Part shown: one piece after another, positions 11,501-30,300 of the stretch | Position numbering within the stretch: the first letter of the stretch is position 1 | Layout of the letters: each line of letters opens with the position of its first letter | Assembly: GCA_904063045.1 (NCBI GenBank) | Contig: CAJFCJ010000006.1 | Location: forward strand, 2,594,946 to 2,658,945 | DNA: 64,000 bases | Direction of reading: 5' to 3' | Source: Dimorphilus gyrociliatus | Lineage: Eukaryota > Annelida > Polychaeta > Dinophilidae | Notes under the pieces: model-generated | What the model saw: the letters and a program-made list of their open reading frames with translations, nothing else | Database searches by the model: none | What the model was told of the DNA's origin: nothing | Translations under genes and position numbers: made by a program

Positions 11501-14500
11501 ATTTCGTATAAATAAATTAGCAGAAGGGACGAAGGGATTAGCGGCAAATTTCATTAAGCGGATGGGACGGCTTAAAGCTCAGTAATAAACTAAGCAGTAA
11601 AAAAAATGAAGGATTTGTACAAACAATTTAAACGCCTTACATAACTACCTACAATTGTCGAATTTATCACTAAACTATCCTTTCGGTACAATTAGATTAG
11701 ACGCAATATACGATGCTATATAGTCTGTAAATTGAATTTATTTCAGCTTCCGTTTGCCGGTCAGGTGTTTACATCATATAAGTGAAAGATAATTAAAAGA
11801 ATCTATCTATTTGTTAGTTTACTAGGTGCCGGAATTTTTCTTTTACTAAACCAATGTTAACTTTCCCTTTTTCCTTTTCCTCTTAAATATATACCTACAA
11901 GTGTAAACACCCTTTCCAAAAAGAGTTTATGGTTCGTGGCAAGTATGAGTGCTGTATAGACTTTATATAAAGTAAACAATAAACAATATTATCCAGATCT
12001 TAAGCCCCGCACTCTTCACCTTCTATTGCTAGTGCTTGTATAAGGATTATATTTATGATATTTTGTAATGGGTGATCCGATATTTTGCTTTTCATGTTCC
12101 TTTTAAAGTAGCTAATGCTCATTAACAAGTTGCACCTGACCCGTTAATATAGAACTGGTTGAAAATTGATGCGCAAGGAGCAAATGTCAGATGAAGCGCG
12201 TGTTTCCAGAGTCTGTAAATTAGTTTTACGTGCCGCATTAGTCGAGCGACTTATCTTGATACTGACGTTTTCCATTCGAGGGCATTTAGTTGCGGTAAAA
12301 AAAGGAGTACACTTTAGCCGATTTAAGTCAACTCTTATCAGGACTTGCCCGTCTCCACGTCTACTTCCCTCATGTTAATGGGGTTTCAAAGACCTACAAA
12401 CATTTCACGTACAGTGAAAAGAGTAGAAGGGCCAGGCTTATAAACCCTTAGGGCTGACAAACAAATCGGAGAGAGTTCAAACGCTCGAAAAAATCGAAAG
12501 TTTGCCTCATGAAAGGAGAGACCGGAGAATGAAATTTTTTCGCCAGTTAATTTCCTATTCATTATTTTTAAATTGATGATAGTAGAATAAAAAAAGAGCT
12601 ACAACAAGAGACGAGATCTATTTAAATCTCCTTCATGGAAGATATATATGGTGGTTGGTGCCCATATTTCAACGCACAAAGGGCAGATCTGGAAAGTATC
12701 ATTTCTAGTTTTAAATTATAGATGAAAACTGTAAAGCACCCGTTAGCTGTCAAAATTCATAAACACAAACTATATTATGATGAAAGCAGGCATTATGTTA
12801 TCAAAGTCTATTTAATATCAGTAAGATGAAAATAATAGGTAATTACGTAAACAAGTATTGGATTATATTGAAAAAAAAATCAATTAACAAAATATAATTA
12901 AATTCAACGTTTCTTTCATCCTACTTATTAGAAGTTGATGACAACCGATTTGGAAGACGTTACAAAAGACGCCCAAACATGTAACATGCTACATAAATGG
13001 GCGACAGAACAAATCGTCTAATGGAAAACTTTTAGGGCGGCATCCGGTCTTTGTGGCTTTTTTCTATTGAAAAACTTTCTATATAAGAGACGCTCATTTC
13101 AATTTCTATTCATAAAAGTGTTGTAAACTAGCAGAATCAGGTTTCGGTTACAAAGCTTAGCGAAATAAATAAACTATCGAGGATAATAGGTGAAAACAAA
13201 ACAACGTTCTAATTATGTAAAATTAATAAAAGGACAATAAAGATAAATAGAGAGAGAGAGAAAGAAAGGCATAAAATAAGAGAAGTGGAGATGGAATGCT
13301 AGCTATAATTAAGGAATTGTTTTTTCTCTTAGCCAGTCGGTTGCATTTCTAGTTTCTAAACAAGAACAGGGAAGACAAACATACTGACAGCTGGATAGCA
13401 ATAAAGGGCGAGCGTAGAAAATGTATAGGTAAAATTTTCATCTAAAAACACCCACACATACACTATACTTCTCTCTTTTTCTCTCGATCTTTCTTATTCT
13501 CTCTCTCTCTCTCTCTCTCTGTTCTCTTTCTCTCACATTCTTCGCAACTGTCATTCATTTCATATTTTCTTTCGTATTCTTTCTCTCTCTCTTTCTGTCT
13601 TTTATTTTCCATTCTATCTTTCATTCTCCTATTCTGATAGCTTGTTCGTTTTTATTTCGAGCGCGAAAGTTTGAGCAAACAAATTTTGTTTGAGGCGTTT
13701 AAAAAGGGAAAAAGCTTTAACAAAGACTACTGAACACTAAACTAACATTGGACTTGTGTGCAGTGTACATCTGCTCTCGACCCAACCGAAATAATTGTTC
13801 GTTCTTTTTCCAATTTTTTTTCCTCAATATATAAAAAAAAAACTCTCTAAGCAGGGATTTTTTCCTTATTTTTCTTTCTAAGATATCCTATTATTCCCTT
13901 TCAATTATTTCCGTAAATAAACCTTTTGTTAATCAAATGCCTTCTTTTCCCTTTAGCTACTTATTACGTAAATTATCCTTTTTCTAAATGAGAGAAAATG
14001 GGCATTTCTATCTCTTTTTTGCATAAAAAATTATGGATATTCTAGAAAGGGGGAAAAATTGAATTGCCTGCGTAATTAGTCTCTTTAGCTACGTTCGTGT
14101 AGTTCCCCTAATCCATTTAGTTTAAGCCCATGCAATTTTTTAATCCTTGGTTATTTGCATATGAACAACAATCTGTTCGGAGCTGATATTAGATCTAATT
14201 TAAGCGGTTACAATAATTATTCTAAAAATACATTCTGAAATTTTCTTCAAGTAGGGAATGAAATGATATTGTAGAAAAAAGAAAAACAATATGATTAATT
14301 TGACAGGGATAATAACAACAAAGTGTTGCCATCATCGATGAAGGATTACGGATTAATAGTTAAAGGGATCAGATTGGTTTTGTCAACAAAAGAAATGCAC
14401 TTCTAGAGTGGTCCACATTAACTCTTTGAGTAAGCTTTCAGTCTTTCCTCCTTCCTTTCGGAACAAAGGTGTCACGTGCACTATTTATACACTGAATGTA

Positions 14501-17398
14501 TATATTGAATATATATTTGGAATACTTAATGATTGTACCGTTAAGTTATTTAAAACCCTTCAACAAACTCAACAAAATGCTTTACTTATTTTCACGCCTA
14601 TTTGTTGAATCACGTGACTTCCTTTTTCTGATTATTGAAGTCGTATGTTGCTCAATGGGCATCTAAATACTAAAGTCATATGCCTAGTTGTTTGCCAAGA
14701 ACAAGTAGGTATATAAAATTTCAGAGTTATATCGTTAAATAACACATAGAATCACGTGATGAAAACATTGTGAAAAATTCCACCTCGCGTTTTATATAAC
14801 ATGCTTGTGTACTTTCTTTAAGAGGTGTTCTGCAATCGAATGTTTTTTACGTGTCTTATCCTTATTTGCGAGGAATTACCTTAAATTAGTAGGCCTGCCA
14901 GTTTTTAACAAATCCTATTCGTAAATTGTAAAACTAGACGGCTAAAACCTACTTTCCTTTCACCTGACTAGAGAAATTTTTTTTTCGGCTTTATTGACAA
15001 ATCACGCGGCGCGCGCATACTCGCTTCATCCTTCTAGAACGTCGCTGTTCTTTATCGATTTTTTCGTCGCTAGAATGTTCTTTAGTTTTTTTCTTGAGTG
15101 AAAAATTTTTCATTCATTCTATCGTTTTCTACAATTTCTTTTTACAGTACGCAATTAGGAGCTTGTTATTTGGAAATCGAATGTAAACAGTGGCGATAAA
15201 TAGCGGTTAGCGCTTTTGTTTATTTATTCGTGTCGTGTTGAACGCGCGAACGCGCGCCAAAAAATATTCTCGCGTAAGAGAAATAATGGAAACATGCATA
15301 GTGTATAATAGCATTCTATATGTAATTCTAACTGTGTATACACACTATAAATCTATGCATAAATGGAATAGATGACTTTTTTTATGCGCAAAAGAGAGTA
15401 TATGTATGTATATATAAGGTATAGATGATGGATTTTGTTGTTTAAAAGATAAGGAATTTATTTCTGGCCGACCGTTAAAATACTTCGATACCATTAGCAA
15501 CGGCTGATTATTTTCCAGTACAAAGCCGTCGGCGATGATCAAACGCCTAATTTGACCTCAAGGTTAGGAGGCTATATTTTTACGCATAAATTAGTTAAGT
15601 TAATTCACTTAAAGCGGAAGTTGCGTTTACAATACGTTAAGCGATGATGGACAAATCAATTTCAAACCGAGGGAAAATAAAACATGCAACTAGTAAATGG
15701 TTTTGAACATCGATTTTTAGCGGTTTATTGGTTAAAAAATTAAATTCTTTTTGAGTATAACGAGAAAAAAAAAGAGTAATAAAAGAAGTACAAGGTAAAA
15801 GGGGGAGGGGGGAGGGGAGAGAGAGAGAGAAGTGGAGAAAGAGAGAAAAGAATGAATAGGAAAGTAATCAACTGGCCTATTGTCGGAGACAACGGCAAAC
15901 AATCCTATCAGTAAGATTTACTTGTATACATAGCATTATTATAACATAAAAACGTATATAACACAGTAGGAGAAAAAAATAATAAAGTTTACGTTAAACA
16001 TTGAACTGCTAATTGCTTGGTCTTTGTTATAAGCTTAATCAAACCGTTGTAAGTTCTTTGACACTTCAAACAACTTTACATCAACATGCATTATTAACTA
16101 AGTGTTACGGGTGGAGGAAGAAAGAGGACAGAGAGAAATCTTAAGAAAGAAGGATCAAAAGTGACGGTAAGGTGAAAAAAATTTAATTTCTATGTTTCGG
16201 CAATATCTATGGGATTTAATCAGGTGGAAGATTTCTATTTGACGAAGCATGCTTGATATAAAGATAAAGTGGGGGAACTGAATGGGGGAAAGAGCAAAAG
16301 CGAGGGAAACTATTCGTTCTATTACATATATTATTCTCAGTATGGTTTTTATAGATGTGTGAATATCAGATTTTTTTGGACTTGGGGTCAAATTATCAGA
16401 ATGAAAATACTAGTAGGGCCAAGATAAAGTGGAAGAAAAACGTCCGGCGAGAAAAGGGTAGAAAAAAACATACCCAAGCCCGAACGCGCAAAAGAAATAT
16501 ACACGTACTATAAAACGTCTGCCAAACTAGATAAACAACGCATCCAAAACAAGCATTACCCTTACGATAACGGCTATCGTATTTTCAAACGGTTCCCCCT
16601 GGTTACATAGGTGAGGTAAAGGGGTACGAGAATAAAAGGAGAGCGACGGAAAATTTTTCCACTGAAAATATTCGATAAGAAACGCAATACTTGACAAACA
16701 GATTGATCAGGGGCAGGTGTATTTAAGACCAAGGAAGGGAAAGGAATCGATTGGTTGTGTTCTGTTCTCCTTCTTTTCCTACCTTTTCTTTCATTTGATT
16801 TTAGCATTACTTTAAACTAAAAATACTCGAATAAACAAAATTTACGGTTAAATGCGTCAGTTATGATCAATTTGATTTGGAGGGCAAGACGCGGTCGGGT
16901 CCATTTTACTATATATATATATATTTATATATGTATATATATAACACGTTTTTTTACCATTAACTTTTACTGGAGTCTATATTTAAAGAATTTACTATCC
17001 CCTATCACCTTTGGAGGCTCCGGGGTTTCGAAAAGGATTTTTATTACAGGGGCGTCGAAGTATTTACATCCTCACCTATACTTAATTAACTTTTTTAATA
17101 CAGTAACGCGTGCTATTTTCCCAACCTTCAACAGGCTTGTTACACCCTATTGGATTGCTGAGTAAACTGTAAAAGTTTGTTACGTAATATGTCTCACGAC
17201 GTGTACAATTAACTTTTAACAAAGCCTAGTATTAGGGCGATTAAAAATTATTTTGATTTACCACGAAAACGTAATTAATTCGACCTACTCTTTGGTATAA
17301 AAGGGGAAAAATAGAAAAAAAATAAACCAACCTTCACCTAGGGCACCAGGTGCGAAGAAAATATAGCAATGAAAAAGGAGAGAGACAACGACGAACAT
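4861..17398 (-). CDS. ROR: ROR-family receptor tyrosine kinase
   Basis: Exons in coding order: 17398-17338 (signal peptide), 11486-11306 and 11185-11073 (Ig domain, Cys pair in 'FVCDITGD' and 'GIYTCIGRN'), 7642-7236 (Frizzled domain), 6626-6399 (kringle with six Cys), 6125-4861 (TM, kinase, Ser-rich tail). This Ig-Fz-kringle-TM-kinase order is unique to ROR, the Wnt5-type co-receptor acting in planar polarity and neurite growth. The kinase has a GEGAFGKV loop, VAIKTLK lysine, HRDLAARN loop, DFGLAR and PIRWMAPES, so it looks catalytically competent. The signal exon reads 'MFVVVSLLFHCYIFFAPGAL' and its phase-1 G joins the Ig exon correctly. One unresolved point: exon 11185-11073 ends in phase 1 but the Frizzled exon needs phase 2, so a small exon in the 3.4-kb intron has probably been missed. 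Confidence 0.93.
7643..11072 (-). other. ROR intron between Ig and Frizzled exons
   Basis: This 3.4-kb intron is mainly AT-rich with TA tracts near 8549-8604, 8752-8772 and 9932-9952. TCACGTGA palindromes lie at 8431-8438 and 10125-10132, and a more GC-rich patch at about 9050-9180. By reading phase it should contain a missing small coding exon of length 1 mod 3, which I could not locate. Open frames here start from non-ATG codons and lack homology. Confidence 0.6.
11487..17337 (-). other. Large first intron of ROR (5.9 kb)
   Basis: This is the largest intron in the window. It contains three CACGTG-type palindromes (about 14473, 14610, 14752), a pyrimidine-rich block at 13470-13620, CpG-rich patches at about 15000-15020 and 15240-15275, and a purine/G-run tract at about 15770-15855. 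No coding exon is recognised. Long first introns of developmental receptors often hold enhancers, which is the likely content here (inference). Confidence 0.55.
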
Positions 17399-19196
17399 CC
17401 TTGCCGACTATTTACGCTCTAATGACCCTTCTTGTCTGCTAGACATTGGACATATCGGCGTATAAATTTTCCAACTTGGGAACAGATAGGAGACGTCTCA
17501 TTCAAGAGAGAAATTTAAGACGAAGAACATAAGAAGTTTAGCTTTAACTTTCCACTTACACAGTCTGTCGAGCGAATAACGATTTGTGTACGTTGAATGT
17601 CAAGACTGTCGCTAGCGCCGACTGGCGGTCCTACGCCCTTTCGGCGGAGATTTGACTAATTTTTAAAAGAATAGCGCCCTCTATTGTACGCACTTTTCAA
17701 CTAAAGAGAACATTTCTTTTTTAGAATTTAAACATTTGTTCAGCTAGCTCACAGTCATCGCCTACGGGAGGTGGAAAGAGGCGTCCCTAAACGCCCACTA
17801 CTCGATTGTACCAATTAGAACCGATTTATCGTCCTAATAATTACCTTAGTAAAAAATATAATGAATTATTTATTGAAAGGGAAAGGCGTACTTCATTTCT
17901 ATATATTGTAGATATAAAAAGGATGATAGTTGAATAAATTTATATATATATATATATAATGGTCTTGTTTGCTTCGATCACAATTTATTGTCAAAAATGA
18001 CAAGGTTTCTTTAAAAAAAACAATAAAAAAGAATAAAGAAAGACTTTTTGTATATTCTTGAAAAACATCGATTACGTTATTATTATGATTCCATTTAGGA
18101 ATTAATGCTGAGTGAAAGTAATTCCATTTTTACGCGCATGCGTATGAAAAGAGAGAAAAGATCAGAAAGTTTATTTGAAGAGCAGTAAAAATAAATAGGT
18201 TAACTATAACTTATCACTGTTATTAAGATGAAAAATGAAAACTGGTATTAATCAGGGAGGAGAAAATATTTAAAAATTGAACCACGCCCCTCTGACTTTA
18301 ATGACGGCGTAAAAGCATGCCTTCCGCATTAAAGCATTTATATAATAAAAATGCCTACACCTGCCGCAACAATCGAAGAAAATTGTAGCCTCGTAAATCA
18401 TTCCAAAGGCACACGTTGCCCCGGCGGACCCTTGTAATTTTCTTTCTTTCACTCTCTTTTACTATTTTCATGTTCCCATAGTATTATGAAACAGTAGGAA
18501 GTCGGTCTGTTCCGTTGAAAGAAACGTGACGGACTGATGGTGAAGGAAAAGATTAAGAACAATTCTTTGCAATCAATCTTTTCCCAGGATTCTAAGCACG
18601 AAGGCAGGCTATTGCGTAAAGTTTACACAAACGAAAGCCTTAAAGTCAGTTTCCATGCAAAATTTCTGTCTCAAAAATAACTGTTTTTACCTCTTTTTAT
18701 ACGGAAAGGAGTCGCAGATATATAAATACTTTATATAAACTTATATTTAGACATATTGCATATATATATATATAAATTGTGTCTATATATACTTTTTATT
18801 AGTGTTAGTTATTCGACACTGTGCGTTGAGATTTAGATCGGGATATAGCATCATTTTGACAAATTTGAGATTGTTTCCTTTGTTCGAGAGCTTTGCTATA
18901 TTGCTCCCTGGCAATTAAATAATTATGTAAGTAATCCTTAAATTAGATATATTCGTTTTTATAACCCTTTCAATCCTTTAATAGCCTTTGTGTACTTAAA
19001 ATCTACAATACATACTCATATTTTATTTAAAACTATAACATTTATTAATCGGATTTAATAGGTAAAAGTTTAAGCTACGAAATTGAGCACTTTTAATAGT
19101 GTATGAATTGTTCAATAGACAACAGAGTACTTTTACTTTTTTATGGTAAATTTTCGACATTGAACATACAACAAGTACGTTATATTACGGTGAAAT
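17399..19196. other. Divergent intergenic region, ROR / formin
   Basis: The 1.8-kb stretch lies between the ROR signal-peptide exon (leftward) and the formin start codon (rightward). It must carry the ROR 5' leader and both promoters. TA tracts sit at about 17941-17959 and 18759-18775. A comparatively GC-balanced part at 17580-17800 is the best candidate for the ROR promoter. No gene is seen. Confidence 0.5.
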
Positions 19197-25476
<6,280 letters not shown>

Positions 25477-25821
25477 GAAACTAGATAATAGATCATTATG
25501 CTACAATTGAATATATTATTCCTCTTCTATTATAATGAGTTATACTGTATTCTACGATTTTTCTATATTTCGCTTTACATTTTCCTTTCAATTAAACAAA
25601 AATCTTATCATTAAAAGGGTTTAAAAGTATACCATCGGCATCTTTTTAGTACTATACTTGATGTTATATCCTAGTGACATCTACAATATTCGGATAAAAC
25701 TAGAAAGGAAAGATTGCATGCGTTTATTTGAAAGTTTATTTTAAAACATCTTATAGCTTATAGCTAAAATTGTTCAATCAAGTATTTTATAATAAAAATT
25801 GGTTATTTGTATTCGAATTCT
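25477..25821 (+). other. Short intergenic spacer, formin to helical-protein gene
   Basis: 345 bases of AT-rich DNA separate the formin stop from the next ATG on the same strand. The close same-strand spacing means the formin 3' UTR and the downstream promoter share this interval. AATAAA occurs just before the next start, at about 25792. Confidence 0.5.
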
Positions 25822-27042
25822 ATGAATAATATAAGATATCTGGTTAGGACCACAATAAGACTAAGTTCCAATATTCGTGGTGGTTCTTTGATTCCGCGTT
25901 CTACTTCTAGTGTAAAATCTCTTTACGAAGAACCAAAAATTCTCAAAGATTTAAGTAAAGTCTCTACAAAAATTAAAGATGTTAATAAATTTCCGATGGC
26001 AAGAGAAGAGATGACAAGTATAGCTGATCATATTCAAGAATGCAGCGCTGACGAAGTGATGGAGATTCTAATTAACCAACGACAATTAGACAAAGTACAT
26101 TTTGTTTTCGCAGTTAAGCAGCTAGATATCGTATCACAAAATTTTATAGGGGAAGAGGAGTTTGAAAGATATAAGAAATGGATATGGCAACAACCAGGAT
26201 TTTATGTGTAAGTTATGTAAAATCTCAAATAATACAACTAAGAAAGATCTATACCATCAGATTGTTAGAGAAGCTTGCCGAAAAATGCGTGTATTTTAAT
26301 GCAGAATCTACATTACAAATATTTACTAGCTTAAGGGCTTTAGATTTTCCAAATGACAGCACTTTAATTCAGGTTAGACAACCAAGTAGTTATTTTATAT
26401 TGATACTTTTGCGATTATCCTTTGTTTGTCGTAGGCTTATCTAAAGCTTCTAACGAAACACGTAAACGATCTACACTTTGATCAAGTGGTTCAATTGTTT
26501 GCTATTCTTACAAGTTTTGACAATTCGCTACCTAAAGAAGTTGGTATTCTGAAGAAACTATGCAAGAAGATATGCGATTGTAGAATTCTTGAGTCATGTG
26601 ATGTATTGGATGCTTATGGATTAATATTTCTTTTGGAGGTTTACAATGCCGAAATCTTTGAGAGTGAAGATAAAATTATTAGAATTTTAAATTGCTTGTC
26701 AGAGGAGAGAGCGTTTTTAGATTGGGAAAATATCATTGATATCTTATTGATAATGCGTAAAGATATCTTTGAGCTTTGTCCTGAATTTGCCAACTTTGTA
26801 ATTGATTACGCTTGGTGCGAGATGCCCTCTGAACTCACTCAAAGGTGATTTGATACTGAATGAATATAAATTTATTCAATTATTTACTTCTCTTTTCCTC
26901 TAATTTTAGGGAATCGGAAAAAATTATCCAAGTATGCAGAATATTTCCAGAACATTTGTATCTTAGCGAAGAAAAGCTAAATACTATTAAACTTAGGACA
27001 TTCAATTCAGAAACAACAATAAATACAAACGACAGCACATAA
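25822..27042 (+). CDS. Helical-repeat protein, probably mitochondrial (FASTK-like?)
   Basis: Four exons, 25822-26207, 26243-26372, 26435-26844 and 26910-27042, join in phase to 352 residues. The N-terminus 'MNNIRYLVRTTIRLSSNIRG' is basic, hydroxylated and free of acidic residues, like a mitochondrial targeting peptide. The remainder is a string of short helices ('LEKLAEKCVYFNAESTLQIF', 'HFDQVVQLFAILTSF', 'LDWENIIDILLIMRKDIFEL') resembling the helical repeats of FAST-kinase-domain RNA-binding proteins. No catalytic motif or RAP domain is visible, so the function is unassigned. The first intron is only 35 nt (26208-26242) and ends in CTAAG without a pyrimidine tract. The ATG at 25822 is chosen because the open frame above it begins with a non-ATG codon. 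Confidence 0.7.
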
Positions 27043-27363
27043 AAAATTCATATTCTCTCTTTTATACTCAATAAAAACATACTTTTTGTAATAATATTTT
27101 TTAATTTATTAATACTCTAAATCATACAAAGTTCAAAGTCAGTGTTATGTAATCCATCGACAGAGGGCGCTGCAATCGATATTACAGCAATATTCAAACT
27201 GAATGTATGTCTCCTCTAAACGTACTGTCCTTGACCAGTTTTGTAAGAGAGGTTTCTTTTGTACATACAAACTCAGTTTGTTGATTAGAGAGTAGAAGTG
27301 CTGTGTATTTTCAATTACAAACAATTTATGGATAAATAACGGCCCCTTAATTAATATGGTTTG
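27043..27363 (+). other. Spacer before the glucosyltransferase gene, with poly(A) signal
   Basis: 321 bases follow the helical-protein stop. AATAAA at 27070-27075 is its probable poly(A) signal. The remainder must carry the promoter and leader of the ceramide glucosyltransferase gene; no other feature is seen. Confidence 0.5.
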
Positions 27364-30300
27364 ATGGCTATCGATCAAACTCTCTTATTCTTTCTTTCCA
27401 CTGCAATTTTTGGGTTGTGGTGCATCCAATGGCTTATCCACTTTTTTGCTATAGTTTATGCGTGAGTATAAGTCTTTTATTATATAAAACGCTGTATAGT
27501 AACGATGAATATGGTAATAAATACGAACACGTCATTGTCATCAGATGATATCGCTGACTCAATCTTCTACTTTCCTCTGAGTTAGGTCATCGATAAGATC
27601 GCGTCATTCAAATAAATCGGTTCACAAATAGTACAAAATATATTAAAATACACCAATGATATTGGTATTACTTTCAATTCTTGTTCAATAGAACGTTTTT
27701 ATTTTATTGACTACTACGAGAACTTTTTAACATGTATATTTTAGATGATTTTTCAATATTATGGAACATATGCTTGCTATAAACTATTGAGAATGTCTTC
27801 ATTTTTATCAATCTGACAATCAATAAACTATATTTCCCAGATATTTTTTCTTAGATATAAACATAGCACAACCGGAAATTAAAATCAGTAATGTTCTTTT
27901 AATAGAACACTTTAGAATGTTCTCTTTTCCATAATTTAGTAGAATGATGAACGTTTGTATTTTATTGGTTGTAATTCTATAAATGTAAAACGTTATTATT
28001 TATGTTTTATGATTAATCAATCGTATGTTTAAATATTTTCTTTATTATTTTTCTAATATATAGTAAATTGAAACTTTACAAAAAAGAAGAGGTAACGATA
28101 GATGGCTATCCCGGTGTTTCTATTCTTAAACCGTTAACCGGAGCGGATCCTAATTTATATGGAAACTTGGAATCATTCTTTACTTTGGACTATCCTATTG
28201 TAAGTATTTTTTTTTTGTTTATATCTTTCAATAGGAAAAAGTCTTCGCTTAAAAGATAAAGGGACAATATAGTATAAAGTATCTTTGCTCGAATGACAAT
28301 GTCTTCATTATTTTTATTTTTAAACAGTATGAATTACTTTTATGCGTTGCTGAAGATCTTGATTCTGCTGTTCCAATTGTTGAAAGTTTATTAAAAAAAT
28401 ATTCGAAAGTTAACGCTAAATTATTAACATCAGCTGAAAATGTTGGTGTTAATCCAAAGATTAACAACATGTTACAAGGCTATAACGTAGCGAGTTATGA
28501 GCTTATTCTTGTTTCTGATTGTGGAATTAAAGGTAAGATTTTATCGTTTTCTTTTGATTTATATCCTATCTCCTTTTATGACTGTTTTTGTAGTTAAACC
28601 AAATAGTTTGTCAGATATGGTAGAAAAAATGACAAAAGACGTAGGCTTAGTCCATCAAATGCCATACGTTTGCGATAGAAGTGGATTTGCCTCCTGCATA
28701 GAACAGGTGAGAATAAATGACGTTAGATATAATTTAATATTTTTTATACTTAAACATTTTGCGTGTAATTAAAATTACGATTAAACTATATTCATATTAG
28801 AATATATAGTATAGGAAAAAATTGTAGACACACTGAAATAATCGCTTTATATTATTACATAGAAAAGATGATGGCCTAATATTCACTTTTTGACAGTGTA
28901 TCTACTTTAGGGAAGAATACATTTACTTCTGATTATTGTCCAATTCAAACTATTTCTTATAGAAAAATGTAAAATATCCTATATCCATATATTTAATCAA
29001 TGAGTGTTTATTAAATTATTTCTTGTTTTTTTGTTGTTTTATTAAAACAACAAATCATTTGGATGAAATTTGATAAAATTATTAAAAGAATTCAGATCAA
29101 TTTCTTTCTATTATAAGGTCTTATTATATTGTTTCCCCTTCCTATAACTAGACTTCCTGTAGCTTCTCAGCTATAAAACGAATTAAATTAAATAAGAGAA
29201 TATACAGATCAATTGAGAGCTACAAGTATTTTTGTCTTAAGAAACAACGGCTCAGTACTATAAAATAGTAACAAATAATAAACAGAATAAATATCTAGTT
29301 TTCTATCTAAATAAAGCCTTGGTAGTTTATTTCGGAGAAGACTGCTTTCCTTTCTGCATCATATTGTTACCTCTTCAAAAGTGCCTCTAAAAGAAATTGT
29401 TTTCTCCTTTATGAGGTTCTACCAGTTTGCAAGACAAGGCATCTGAAGTTTGTTTCATCTACAGAGAGTGATGACTTTTGCTGCAGAAGCGAATATTGTG
29501 TTGTTGAAAGAAAGTATTTTTTTCTGATCGGTTCTTCTATTAGAATATTTTTAATTTTGTCTTAAGTCTTCCAAATAATTCTAATCTTCAAAATTGTTTC
29601 TAGATTTATTTCTATACAATTTTTTCTCTTTCCACTCTTAAAATCATAATTATGGGAATTGTTTGGCAAAATCGAGGTGGCAGCATTATTTATATCAATT
29701 TACAGGCTTTTAATGAAATTTTTTTCATGCTTTTATGTAAGGAAATAGTTTGAATTAGTTTATATAAAACTGTAAACATCATAATACCTTCTTCCTGCTT
29801 ACAGAGAAGATTCACTGTTTACAATAGACGACTATTATGTCATCGTATTCAGAAACAAAAACTATATACAGTTTTAACATGTCCATAATTCTCACCTTAC
29901 TATATATAAGCTGTACATATGTGAATGAAATTCCTTCATTGTAGAAAATTTTTTTGCTAGATTTTCTTTGGTTCCCGGTTTGCTAAATATTATCTGTTAT
30001 GTGATTTATTGGTAATCAACTGTACAACGGGAATGTGTCTATTATGTAGGAAAAGTTTAATTGATGAAGAAGGCGGTTTAGGAGCTTTTTCGCAGTATCT
30101 AGCAGAGGATTATTACTTAGCTAGTACAGTTTTAAATCGGTAAGAGAGAAGAAATCCCAGATAATGAACACTAACTATTTTCCCCATAGTTTCCTATGCA
30201 AATACGTAATTTTACTAGAAATAGTTATTTTTTTATATTTAATAAGCAATTAAGTATTACTAATCATAAATCATTAGTATTCTTATGAAGCATTTAACAT

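Noticed and set aside
11302-11547. Reading the hydrophobic stretch before the Ig domain as the ROR signal peptide
   Set aside because: The frame opens with TTG, not ATG, and a good acceptor (CTCTTTCCTCAG) lies just before the Ig coding part; the exon at 17398-17338 supplies a proper start in matching phase.
12166-12378. 70-codon plus-strand frame in ROR intron 1
   Set aside because: Non-ATG start, no recognisable motif, and no splice partners; consistent with chance.
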